Positions 16,199 through 23,632 of a DNA stretch of 34,310 nt are shown piece after piece. Origin of the DNA: Streptomyces sp. (lineage in GTDB: Bacteria; Actinomycetota; Actinomycetes; Streptomycetales; Streptomycetaceae); NCBI RefSeq assembly GCF_031181555.1, contig NZ_JAPSKQ010000059.1:1-34310 (forward strand), given 5' to 3'. Each line of letters starts with the position of its first letter. Within the stretch, counting starts at the first letter, position 1. Position numbers and translations under genes: made by a program. A model generated the notes under the pieces. It was not told where the DNA came from. It worked only from the letters and a program-made list of their open reading frames with translations, and made no database searches.

Positions 16199-17403
16199 GC
16201 ACCCGTGTCCTCGTCCTCAACTCCGGCTCGTCGTCGGTGAAGTACCAGCTGTTCGACATGCGCGACAACAGCCGGCTGGCCGCGGGACTGGTCGAGCGGA
16301 TCGGGGAGCGGACCTCCCTCGTGCGGCACACGCCCCTCGCGGCGGGCGGCCGGGCACGGGAGCGCACCGGCCCGGTCGCCGACCACGACGCCGCCCTGAA
16401 GGCGATGGCCGGGGAACTGGCCGCCGACGGGCTGGGGCTGGACTCCCCGGAGCTGGCCGCGATCGGGCACCGGGTGGTGCACGGCGGGAAGCGCTTCACC
16501 GAGCCGACCGTCGTCGACGACCGCGTGTGCGCCGAGATCGAGCGGCTGATCCCGGTGGCGCCGCTGCACAACCCGGCCAACCTGACCGGTATCCGCACCG
16601 CCCGGGCACTGCGGCCCGACCTGCCGCAGGTCGCCGTCTTCGACACCGCCTTCCACACCACCATGCCGGAGTCGGCCGCCCGCTACGCGATCGACGTGAA
16701 GACCGCCGACGAGCACCGCATCCGCCGCTACGGCTTCCACGGCACCTCGCACGCGTACGTCTCCCGGGCGACGGCGGATCTGCTGGGGAAGGCGCCCGAG
16801 GAGGTGAACGTCATCGTGCTGCACCTGGGCAACGGGGCGTCCGCCTCGGCCGTGCGGGGCGGGAGGTGCGTGGACACCTCGATGGGGCTGACGCCCTTGG
16901 AGGGGCTCGTGATGGGTACGCGGTCCGGAGACATGGACCCGGCCGTCATCTTCCATTTGATGCGTGTTGGCGGAATGTCCGCCGACGAGATCGACACTTT
17001 GCTCAACAAGAAGAGCGGTCTGGTCGGACTGTGCGGTGACAACGACATGCGGGAGATCCGCCGCCGGATCGACGAGGGCGACGAACGGGCGAAGCTCGCG
17101 TTCGACATCTACATTCACCGTCTGAAGAAGTACATCGGCGCCTATTACGCCGTTCTCGGACGGGTGGACGCGGTGGCCTTCACCGCCGGCGTCGGCGAGA
17201 ACGCCGCGCCGGTGCGGGAGGCGGCCGTGGCGGGCCTGGAGGGGATGGGCCTCGCGGTCGACGCCGAGCGCAACGCCGCACGCGGCGACGGGCCGCGGCT
17301 GATCTCGCCCGAGGGCGCGCGGGTCGCGGTCGCCGTGGTACCGACGGACGAGGAAATGGAGATCGCCACACAGACATACGCACTGGTCGGAAAGAACAAC
17401 TGA
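16195..17403 (+). CDS. ackA: Acetate kinase
   Basis: The 402-residue ASKHA-fold kinase converts acetyl phosphate and ADP to acetate and ATP. Motifs in order: VLVLNSGSSSVKYQ (Asn9), HRVVHGGKRF, PLHNPANLTGI, VFDTAFH with the catalytic Asp, RRYGFHGTSH, HLGNGASASAV, DTSMGLTPLEGLVMGTRSGD and TAGVGENA. The start is fixed by the GTGA overlap with pta. The stretch around 16950-17150 uses noticeably more A/T-ending codons than its surroundings (for example TTGATGCGTGTTGGCGG), but the family sequence is intact. Acetyl phosphate made here can also influence response regulators, which is general knowledge. Confidence 0.96.
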   Translation: MSTRVLVLNSGSSSVKYQLFDMRDNSRLAAGLVERIGERTSLVRHTPLAAGGRARERTGPVADHDAALKAMAGELAADGLGLDSPELAAIGHRVVHGGKRFTEPTVVDDRVCAEIERLIPVAPLHNPANLTGIRTARALRPDLPQVAVFDTAFHTTMPESAARYAIDVKTADEHRIRRYGFHGTSHAYVSRATADLLGKAPEEVNVIVLHLGNGASASAVRGGRCVDTSMGLTPLEGLVMGTRSGDMDPAVIFHLMRVGGMSADEIDTLLNKKSGLVGLCGDNDMREIRRRIDEGDERAKLAFDIYIHRLKKYIGAYYAVLGRVDAVAFTAGVGENAAPVREAAVAGLEGMGLAVDAERNAARGDGPRLISPEGARVAVAVVPTDEEMEIATQTYALVGKNN

Positions 17404-17436
17404 GCGGCCGATTCCTCATTTGTATTTTCCGCCAGA

Positions 17437-17470
17437 CGGAATATTCCGTAGCGAAACAAACCGATAGGAT
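17437..17470 (+). promoter_or_regulatory. pyk promoter region with 12-bp palindrome
   Basis: TAGGAT (17465-17470), a good Streptomyces -10, lies six bases before the pyk ATG, predicting a leaderless mRNA; AGGA within it could alternatively act as a weak ribosome site. A perfect palindrome CGGAATATTCCG (17437-17448) overlaps the expected -35 position in an unusually AT-rich stretch, a possible operator. Confidence 0.5.
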
Positions 17471-17476
17471 CGCCCC

Positions 17477-18904
17477 ATGCGCCGTTCGAAAATCGTCTGT
17501 ACTCTCGGCCCCGCGGTCGACTCCCACGAGCAGCTCGTCGCTCTGATCGAAGCCGGCATGAACGTGGCCCGCTTCAACTTCAGCCACGGCACGCACGCCG
17601 AGCACCAGGGCCGGTACGACCGGGTCCGTGCCGCCGCCAAGGAGACCGGCCGGGCCATCGGTGTCCTCGCCGACCTCCAGGGCCCGAAGATCCGCCTGGA
17701 GACCTTCGCCGAAGGTCCCGTCGAGCTGGTGCGCGGTGACGAGTTCACCATCACCACCGAGGACGTCCCGGGCGACAGGACGATCTGCGGAACGACCTAC
17801 AAGGGCCTGCCCGGCGACGTGGCCAAGGGCGACCAGATCCTGATCAACGACGGCAACGTCGAGCTGAAGGTGACCGAGGTCGACGGTGCCCGCGTGAGGA
17901 CGATCGTCATCGAGGGCGGCGTCATCTCCGACCACAAGGGCATCAACCTGCCCGGCGCGGCCGTCAACGTGCCCGCGCTGAGCGAGAAGGACGTCGAGGA
18001 CCTGCGCTTCGCGCTGCGGATGGGCTGCGACCTGGTCGCCCTGTCCTTCGTCCGGGACGCCAAGGACGTCCACGACGTGCACCGCGTGATGGACGAGGAG
18101 GGCCGCCGCGTCCCCGTCATCGCCAAGGTGGAGAAGCCGCAGGCGGTGCAGAACATGGAGGACGTCGTGATGGCGTTCGACGGCGTGATGGTCGCCCGCG
18201 GTGACCTCGCCGTCGAGTACCCGCTCGAGAAGGTCCCCATGGTGCAGAAGCGCCTGATCGAGCTGTGCCGGCGCAACGCCAAGCCGGTGATCGTGGCGAC
18301 CCAGATGATGGAGTCGATGATCACCAACTCCCGCCCGACCCGCGCCGAGGCCTCCGACGTGGCCAACGCGATCCTGGACGGCGCCGACGCGGTCATGCTG
18401 TCGGCCGAGTCGAGCGTGGGCGCGTACCCGATCGAGACCGTCAAGACGATGTCGAAGATCGTCTCCGCGGCCGAGCAGGAGCTGCTGTCCAAGGGCCTGC
18501 AGCCGCTGGTGCCCGGCAAGAAGCCGCGCACCCAGGGCGGTTCGGTGGCCCGCGCCGCCTGCGAGATCGCCGACTTCCTCGGCGGCAAGGGCCTGGTGGC
18601 CTTCACCCAGTCCGGCGACACGGCCCGCCGGCTGTGCCGTTACCGCGCCGCCCAGCCGATCCTGGCGTTCACCACGGACGAGTCCACCCGCAACCAGCTG
18701 ACGCTCAGCTGGGGCGTGGAGCCGCACGTCGTGCCGTTCGTGAACTCGACCGACGAGATGGTCGAGTTGGTGGAGCAGGAGCTGGTCAAGCTGAACCGCT
18801 TCGGCGAGGGCGACATCGTGGTCATCACCGCCGGTTCGCCGCCCGGCGTCCCCGGCACCACCAACATGGTCCGCGTCCACCACCTGGGCGGCGCGACGAG
18901 CTGA
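17477..18904 (+). CDS. pyk: Pyruvate kinase
   Basis: A 475-residue cytoplasmic enzyme making pyruvate and ATP from phosphoenolpyruvate and ADP. Motifs: MRRSKIVCTLGPA, NVARFNFSHGTH, ADLQGPKIRLE, the B-domain segment KGDQILINDGNVEL, ALSFVRDAKDV, IAKVEKPQAV with the catalytic Lys, GVMVARGDLAVEYP with metal-binding acidic residues, and ATQMMESMITNSRPTRAEASDVANAILDGADAVMLS. The C-terminal allosteric domain (about 345-475) is complete. It starts 73 bases after ackA, in line with pta-ackA, but has its own promoter-like sequence. Streptomyces often carry two pyruvate kinases; this resembles the copy near pta-ackA. Confidence 0.96.
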   Translation: MRRSKIVCTLGPAVDSHEQLVALIEAGMNVARFNFSHGTHAEHQGRYDRVRAAAKETGRAIGVLADLQGPKIRLETFAEGPVELVRGDEFTITTEDVPGDRTICGTTYKGLPGDVAKGDQILINDGNVELKVTEVDGARVRTIVIEGGVISDHKGINLPGAAVNVPALSEKDVEDLRFALRMGCDLVALSFVRDAKDVHDVHRVMDEEGRRVPVIAKVEKPQAVQNMEDVVMAFDGVMVARGDLAVEYPLEKVPMVQKRLIELCRRNAKPVIVATQMMESMITNSRPTRAEASDVANAILDGADAVMLSAESSVGAYPIETVKTMSKIVSAAEQELLSKGLQPLVPGKKPRTQGGSVARAACEIADFLGGKGLVAFTQSGDTARRLCRYRAAQPILAFTTDESTRNQLTLSWGVEPHVVPFVNSTDEMVELVEQELVKLNRFGEGDIVVITAGSPPGVPGTTNMVRVHHLGGATS

Positions 18905-18926
18905 CCCGGAAGGCTCCGGTACGGCA

Positions 18927-18962
18927 CCGAGGGCGCCCCCTGCGGACAGGGGGCGCCCTCGG
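18927..18962. terminator. Bidirectional terminator between pyk and the DUF6230 operon
   Basis: A 16-bp perfect stem (18927-18942 with 18947-18962) around CGGA, in the 93-base gap between convergent transcripts. Confidence 0.9.
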
Positions 18963-18997
18963 CCCTGTGCGGCTCCCGGAAGGGTCCTGACGGACGG

Positions 18998-20353
18998 TCA
19001 GCCCGTGACGTACTGCTGCAGCCCGGGGATGAACAGGGTCCCGCCGAACTGGCCGGCCTGCTGCACCGTCACGTCGGTGAAGTAGATCAGCGGGATGTTC
19101 AGCGGCGGCGGGTGCTCCGGGTCGAAGGTGACCGGGATCAGCCCGAGCAGCTTGCCGGAGATGCGCTCCGTGTACATCACGGTCTCGCCGTCGCGGATCG
19201 TGGACGTCGACCCCTTGCGGGCCTGCACGTGGTGGGTCTTGCCGGTCCGCTCGTCCTTGACCGTCTGGTGCAGGTCGCCGATGTCGGTGCCGTCGGAGAC
19301 GACGTACTTCAGCACCTTCTTGGTGCTGCCGCCCGCCGTCCGCACCTCGACGACGCCCTGGTAGTCGGCGCCCTTCAGCGTCAGCGAGCTGGCGTTCAGG
19401 TACCACGGGTCGTCGGGCAGCAGGATCTTGTTGTCGACCCCGCCCTCGGCGTCGGTGGCGACCGGGCAGTCCTCGAGGTCGGTCGTGGCCGTCTCGGAGG
19501 GACTCGGGGAGGCGGTGGCCTCCGGGGTCGGGGGCGGGGTCGGCGTCGGGGCCGCCTCATCGGCCGCCTCCTCGGCGTCCTCGGCCGCCTGCGACGCCTT
19601 GCCACCGGCGTCCTCCGCGGTGTCCTCCGCGATGTCCTTCGCCGCCTCGGTGACCTTCTCGGTGGTCTCCTTCGCGGTGCCGCCCGCGTCCTGGCCCGCG
19701 CTCGCGGCGGCCGGGGCGGAGGCGGACGGGGCGGGGCCGGGGTCCGCCTCCGTCTCCTTGTCCCCCGGAGTGAGGACGTCCTCGATGGTGTCCCCGATCT
19801 TCTCCAGCACGTTGCGGTCGGTCTCCGACGGGGCGGGCTCGGGCTCGGCCGGCTCCGCCGCGTCCTGCCCGCCCGCGGTCCGGGACGGGGCCGGCGCGGG
19901 CTCGTCCTCGTCGTCGGAACCTGAATCCGACGAAGAGGACGTGTCCGGGGCCGTGCCCGCGTTCGCGCTCCGGTCCGCGCCGGCGGAGGCCGAGGGGCCG
20001 GGCTCCGCGGTGGCGTCCCGGTCCGGGGAGGCGCTGTCACTCGCCGTGGGGGACGGCGTGGGCGACGCGGAGGCGCCGTCCTTCTCGGCGTCCTCGATGG
20101 CGGCCAGACAGTCCTTGTACTCGTCCGCGGTCAGGCTCCTGGCGGACGGCTGGTCGTCGGCCTGGGCGAGCGTCGGCGTGAACCCCATCCCCATGAGGAC
20201 CGCGGTCGGCATCGCCGCCAGGGCTATCGCCTTGCCGCCCGGGACGTGGAACCGGGTGAACAGCGGCTTCCTGGGGGCCGCGTGGCGCGGCCCCTTTCTC
20301 TCCGGGCCCAGGGCCCCGGCGGCGCTCTGGTCGCGGATCTCCTCAGCCGACAC
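18998..20353 (-). CDS. Secreted protein with long disordered acidic stalk and C-terminal beta domain
   Basis: I do not recognise a function for this 451-residue protein. Residues 1-40 are basic, 41-65 hydrophobic ending TLAQA before DDQPS, giving a likely signal peptide cut at 65. Residues 90-290 are a low-complexity Ala/Pro/Ser/Glu/Asp stalk; within it 226-268 (KETTEKVTEAAKDIAED and similar) resembles LEA-type amphipathic helix. Residues about 300-451 look like a beta-rich domain (YLNASSLTLKGADYQG, LLGLIPVTFDPEHPPPLNIP, FTDVTVQQAGQFGG). Cys82 and Cys296 flank the stalk and could pair. GTG at 20353 overlaps the DUF6114-like gene by 11 bases, so translation is coupled. It is the last gene of an operon with DUF6114-like and DUF6230-like proteins. 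Confidence 0.75.
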   Translation of the reverse strand: MSAEEIRDQSAAGALGPERKGPRHAAPRKPLFTRFHVPGGKAIALAAMPTAVLMGMGFTPTLAQADDQPSARSLTADEYKDCLAAIEDAEKDGASASPTPSPTASDSASPDRDATAEPGPSASAGADRSANAGTAPDTSSSSDSGSDDEDEPAPAPSRTAGGQDAAEPAEPEPAPSETDRNVLEKIGDTIEDVLTPGDKETEADPGPAPSASAPAAASAGQDAGGTAKETTEKVTEAAKDIAEDTAEDAGGKASQAAEDAEEAADEAAPTPTPPPTPEATASPSPSETATTDLEDCPVATDAEGGVDNKILLPDDPWYLNASSLTLKGADYQGVVEVRTAGGSTKKVLKYVVSDGTDIGDLHQTVKDERTGKTHHVQARKGSTSTIRDGETVMYTERISGKLLGLIPVTFDPEHPPPLNIPLIYFTDVTVQQAGQFGGTLFIPGLQQYVTG

Positions 20354-20933
20354 GGTGCCCCCTGTCGCGGTCCTCGGTCCGTGCGCCGTCCGCCTCACCA
20401 CCGTCGCCGGTCCCGTGCTCGTGCGGGGCGGCCGACCGCCCCGGCTCGCCCGTGGCACCCCCGGGGACGCCTCCCAGGGAGTCCCCTCCGACGGGTCCGC
20501 CGGGCGCTCCCGGGTGCCCGTTCGCCTCGGCCGCCGGCTCGCCCGGCGCCCAGGAGAGGGCGAGCGCGCCGCCGACCAGCGCGAGCAGGAAGCCGACCAG
20601 GAAGCCGCCTATGTTGGAGACCACCAGGGACACCAGGGCGAGGAGGATCGAGGCCACACCGGCGAAGATGCGCGTGGCCTGCTGGAACCACATGGTCAGC
20701 CCCAGCGTGATCAGCAGGACACCGATGATCAGCGAGCCCGCGCCGGCGGTCGTCGCCATGGCGATCGACATGTGGCCCAGCTTCAGCGTGGCGTAGGGGA
20801 AGTAGGCGATGGGGATTCCGCCCAGCAGGGTGAACAGGCCGGCCCAGAACGGCCGGGTGCCCCGCCAGTCGCGGAACCGCAGACGCAGCCGGGTGAAGTT
20901 CCCGGCGCTCTGGACCGGAGTCTCGGCACTCAT
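20343..20933 (-). CDS. DUF6114-like four-helix membrane protein
   Basis: The 196-residue protein has an N-terminal FRDWRGTRPFWAGLFTLLGGIPIAYFPY segment and four predicted membrane helices at roughly 28-48, 60-82, 88-106 and 108-127, followed by a 65-residue hydrophilic Gly/Pro/Glu-rich cytoplasmic or external tail. I recognise this as the DUF6114 type found in actinobacteria; no function is known to me. The ATG at 20933 has GGGAG about ten bases upstream. It lies between the secreted DUF6230-like protein (188 bases upstream) and the stalked secreted protein (11-base overlap), suggesting a membrane anchor or export partner for these two. Confidence 0.8.
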   Translation of the reverse strand: MSAETPVQSAGNFTRLRLRFRDWRGTRPFWAGLFTLLGGIPIAYFPYATLKLGHMSIAMATTAGAGSLIIGVLLITLGLTMWFQQATRIFAGVASILLALVSLVVSNIGGFLVGFLLALVGGALALSWAPGEPAAEANGHPGAPGGPVGGDSLGGVPGGATGEPGRSAAPHEHGTGDGGEADGARTEDRDRGHRVG

Positions 20934-21121
20934 GGAAAAAGCTCCCTGGGTCCGGTGGAAGTACGTACCGGCTCGGCCGTGGGCGTGGAGAAGCCGGAAG
21001 TCTGGATCTGAGAGGGTGGCCCGGCACGCGGACCGGCCGGGCCGGCGGAGCGGGGAAGCGACGGCCTCCCCGCCCCCTGGGACAGTTCAGCTGCCCCGGA
21101 GCACCCCGGTGACGGAGACCG

Positions 21122-21763
21122 TCAGTAGCACTCCATCTTGGAGTCCGTGCCGAGGCGCATCGACAGGCCGCTCAGCTTGAACGTGCCGGCCGTGGTCGCC
21201 CACGCCGTCTGCTTGACGTTGTAGAGGTCGGCCTCCTCCGCCTGCTGGGCGAAGCCGCCCGGCAGCACGCTCTCGCCCTGCTTGACGGCGGGACCGCGTG
21301 ACTTGTCCTTGACCGCGACACCGATGTCGATGTTCTTGAACTCCGCGTCGGCGTCGAGCTGGGCGACGTCGATGTAGAGGTTCTTGGCCTTGACCGGCTT
21401 CTTCGCGTCGTTGCCCGCCTCGAGACGGAGGTAGACCGTCCCCACGAGGGGGATGTCCGTCTTGACGGACTGGCACATCCTCTTGATCGTCGCGTCGTCG
21501 AACGACGAGATGGCGACCGGGACCTTCATCTTCTTGTCGCCCTTGACCGAGGTGTAGACCTCGTCGATGCCGCCGTACTGGGCGAAACCCTCACCGTGCA
21601 GGTGACCGGCCGTCACCTTGAACTGCTGGCCGGAGACGCTGAACGACGCCGCGAGGGCGCCCTGCGCCAGGCCTATGCCCACCGCAGCCGTGGCGGCCAC
21701 GCTGGGCACCATGACCACGGCGAACCGCTTCCATCTGGTCCCGCCACGCACCTGGGACTTCAT
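21122..21763 (-). CDS. Secreted DUF6230-family protein
   Basis: The 213-residue protein has a Sec signal peptide (basic RWKR, hydrophobic 14-36, GALA before ASFSVSG; likely cut near 38). The mature part is beta-rich, with FSVSGQQFKVTAGHLHGEGFAQYGG, LVGTVYLRLEAGN, LYIDVAQLDADAEFKNIDIGV and KLSGLSMRLG. Two cysteines (Cys97 and Cys212) could form a disulfide. ATG at 21763 is fixed by AAGGAGG upstream. Relatives are sometimes labelled cholesterol esterase; no Ser-hydrolase GxSxG motif is present, so I do not support that name. It is the first gene of the operon and follows a 656-base regulatory region. Confidence 0.8.
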   Translation of the reverse strand: MKSQVRGGTRWKRFAVVMVPSVAATAAVGIGLAQGALAASFSVSGQQFKVTAGHLHGEGFAQYGGIDEVYTSVKGDKKMKVPVAISSFDDATIKRMCQSVKTDIPLVGTVYLRLEAGNDAKKPVKAKNLYIDVAQLDADAEFKNIDIGVAVKDKSRGPAVKQGESVLPGGFAQQAEEADLYNVKQTAWATTAGTFKLSGLSMRLGTDSKMECY

Positions 21764-22144
21764 GTTTCCTCCTTCTCGGACGTACATCTCCTGTCCGGAC
21801 TGGCCGTCATGGCCGACGGCTCAACCGGGCAGGGATGGGAGAAGTGCTACGTCCTCGGGAAGGAGAGCGCCCGTGCCCGACGGCGCACGAAGCGCACGGA
21901 TCACCGGCGATCACCCCCGAGCGACAACCACTGGTCGCGCCTGACACGCATCACGCACAACCCTGCTGGACAGGCTTCACCGGAAGGGCGAAGACCCCCC
22001 TGTCCAAGGGCCGGCGCCACTGCCGCCGGCCCTGCTCGGTGGGGACCCAGAGGACCCGCGGGCCCGACCGGCTGTCGGGGGTGCGGGAAACGGACCGAGC
22101 GTCGCCGATCGTGGTGCATTCTCGCCGCCCGCACAAGGGGGTTC

Positions 22145-22160
22145 GTTACTCGCTAGTAAC
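22145..22160. promoter_or_regulatory. Palindrome GTTACT-CGCT-AGTAAC, candidate operator
   Basis: Perfect 6-bp arms with a 4-base centre, placed just upstream of the candidate -35 of the DUF6230 operon. A similar site occurs 130 bases further upstream. The size and symmetry suit a TetR-type dimer. Confidence 0.5.
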
Positions 22161-22275
22161 GGCCGGATAACCGCGAGACGACCCACCGATCCCGGTCGGC
22201 GACGCTGGGTGTCCCGAAGGGGGCGTACAAAACTATTGATCGCTGGACAGAATCCGACAGACCAACGCCTGCGAC

Positions 22276-22288
22276 TTACTCGCAGTAA
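22276..22288. promoter_or_regulatory. Second TTACT-CGC-AGTAA dyad
   Basis: Same half-sites as the palindrome at 22145, with one base less between the arms (3 instead of 4). Confidence 0.45.
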
Positions 22289-22290
22289 CA

Positions 22291-22328
22291 GCGGCCGCGA
22301 TTACCAAGATTTGGCAAAACGCGGCCGC
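22291..22328. repeat. Nested palindrome with two GCGGCCGC boxes
   Basis: GCGGCCGC occurs at 22291-22298 and 22321-22328, and CCAA-GAT-TTGG (22304-22314) lies at the shared centre near 22309. The whole 38-base element can fold as a hairpin. The centre is AT-rich against the surrounding GC. Confidence 0.5.
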
Positions 22329-22419
22329 ATCGGCCTCGGTGGACCAGCCCTCCACTGGGGCCCCACCGGTCCGGACGACCGCCGCGACGGTCAGGACCGG
22401 GCGACAGGGCCCGGTCCGC

Positions 22420-23397
22420 TCAGAACAGGGCCCGCGCCAGCGCCCGGCGCGCGGCGATCACGCGCGGGTCCTCGGCGCCGACCACCTCGAACAGCTCCAG
22501 CAGCCGCACCCGCACGGCGTCCCGGTCGTCGCCCGCGGTGCGCCCCACCGTCTCGATGAGCCGGCCGAAGGCGTCCTCCACGTGACCGCCCACCAGGTCC
22601 AGGTCGGCGGCGGCGATCTGCGCCGCGGCGTCCTGCGGCTTCTCGGCCGCGTCCTTGCGCACCTTCACCGGGTCCAGCCCCTGCACCCGCTGGAGCAGTT
22701 CGGCCTGGGCGAGGCCCAGCTTGGCCTCCGGGTTGCCCGGGTCGTCGGCGAGCACGTTCCTGTACGCCTGGACGGCACCGCTCAGGTCACCCGCGTCCAG
22801 GGCCCGGACGGCGGCCTCCAGCAACGCGTCGTGCGGACCGGCGGGCGCCTCCTGCGCCTCCCGGGCACCGCCGCCCGGCTCGGCGTCGGGGTCGACGACG
22901 AGACCGGTCAGGCCGAAGCGCTGCTCGGCCACCTGCACCAGCTGGTCCAGGGTCTGGCGGATCTGCGCCTCGCCCGCGGCCCCCTGGAAGAGCGGCAGCG
23001 CCTGTCCGGCCACCACCGCGAAGACCGCCGGGATCCCCTGGACCCCGAACTGCTGCATCAGCATCTGGTTGGCGTCGACGTCGATCTTGGCGAGGAGGAA
23101 GCGCCCGTTGTACTCGACGGCGAGCCGCTCCAGGACGGGGCTCAACTGCTTGCAGGGCTGACACCACTCGGCCCAGAAGTCGATGACGACCGGGACCTCG
23201 GTGGACCGCTGCAGAACGTCGCGCTCGAAGCCGGCCTCGTCGACGTCGATGACGAGATCGGCCGGGGAGACGGCACCCCCGCCACCCTGCCGGGCCGCTT
23301 CGGCGCGCGCCTGCTCCGCCTTCGCCTTGGCCTCCTGGGCCGCCTTCACCGCGGCGAGGTCGACGACTCCGCTCATGGACATGTTCCGTGGCTGCAT
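22420..23397 (-). CDS. Thioredoxin-fold/TPR protein (YbbN/CnoX-like)
   Basis: The 325-residue cytoplasmic protein has a charged Ala-rich N-terminus (15-45), a thioredoxin domain (about 55-165; VVIDFWAEWCQPCKQLSPVLERLA, AKIDVDANQMLMQQFGVQGIPAVF) with CQPC active site and a cis-Pro, then a C-terminal TPR-like region (about 200-325; LLEAAVRALDAGDLSGAVQAYRNVLADDPGNPEAKLGLAQAELL). This is the architecture of YbbN (CnoX), a holdase that protects proteins from oxidation and hands them to chaperones. Whether CQPC is redox active here is unknown. ATG 23397 has GGAGG eight bases upstream; a second in-frame ATG (MSMSGVV) lies six codons in. Confidence 0.88.
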   Translation of the reverse strand: MQPRNMSMSGVVDLAAVKAAQEAKAKAEQARAEAARQGGGGAVSPADLVIDVDEAGFERDVLQRSTEVPVVIDFWAEWCQPCKQLSPVLERLAVEYNGRFLLAKIDVDANQMLMQQFGVQGIPAVFAVVAGQALPLFQGAAGEAQIRQTLDQLVQVAEQRFGLTGLVVDPDAEPGGGAREAQEAPAGPHDALLEAAVRALDAGDLSGAVQAYRNVLADDPGNPEAKLGLAQAELLQRVQGLDPVKVRKDAAEKPQDAAAQIAAADLDLVGGHVEDAFGRLIETVGRTAGDDRDAVRVRLLELFEVVGAEDPRVIAARRALARALF

Positions 23398-23529
23398 GCG
23401 CCTATCCTCCCCCGTACGGCGCGCGTGTGTGAAAACGCCCGGGGAAAGCCAGACGTTCGTGTGCTGTCGGGCGCCGGGTCCCCACCCACGCCGTGGTCGT
23501 CGCTCGGGCACGTCGGTCGCACGTGCTTT

Positions 23530-23546
23530 CGCTACGAGTCGTAGCG
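23530..23546. promoter_or_regulatory. 17-bp palindrome upstream of tetR, candidate operator
   Basis: CGCTACGA-G-TCGTAGCG, perfect 8-bp arms with one central base, in the 235-base divergent region between the YbbN-like gene and the TetR gene. Typical size and place for a TetR-family autoregulatory site. Confidence 0.55.
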
Positions 23547-23620
23547 TAATGCCAAGCGGGATCCCCGGAACACCGTGCCCCGGTGATCTCCCTCACGCCC
23601 GACCGCGCGGAACCCGCCGT

Positions 23621-23626
23621 TATGGT
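23621..23626 (+). promoter_or_regulatory. -10 box of tetR, predicted leaderless
   Basis: TATGGT lies six bases before the ATG at 23633, with no Shine-Dalgarno sequence. No good -35 is visible. Confidence 0.45.
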
Positions 23627-23632
23627 CGTGCC

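Larger units (their letters stand above)
21764..22419. other. 656-base intergenic region upstream of the DUF6230 operon
   Basis: Only the AAGGAGG ribosome site at its left end clearly belongs to a gene. The right half contains two TTACT/AGTAA dyads and a nested palindrome. A minus-strand promoter candidate is TTGTGC (22136-22131) with CACGAT 17 bases later, which would give a leader of about 340 bases. One 61-codon minus-strand frame (21951-22136) has GC-rich third positions but only a TTG start and no ribosome site, so I do not call it a gene. Confidence 0.55.

Noticed and set aside
21122..21763. Cholesterol esterase annotation for the DUF6230-like protein
   Set aside because: No GxSxG nucleophile elbow and no catalytic triad pattern; small secreted beta protein.
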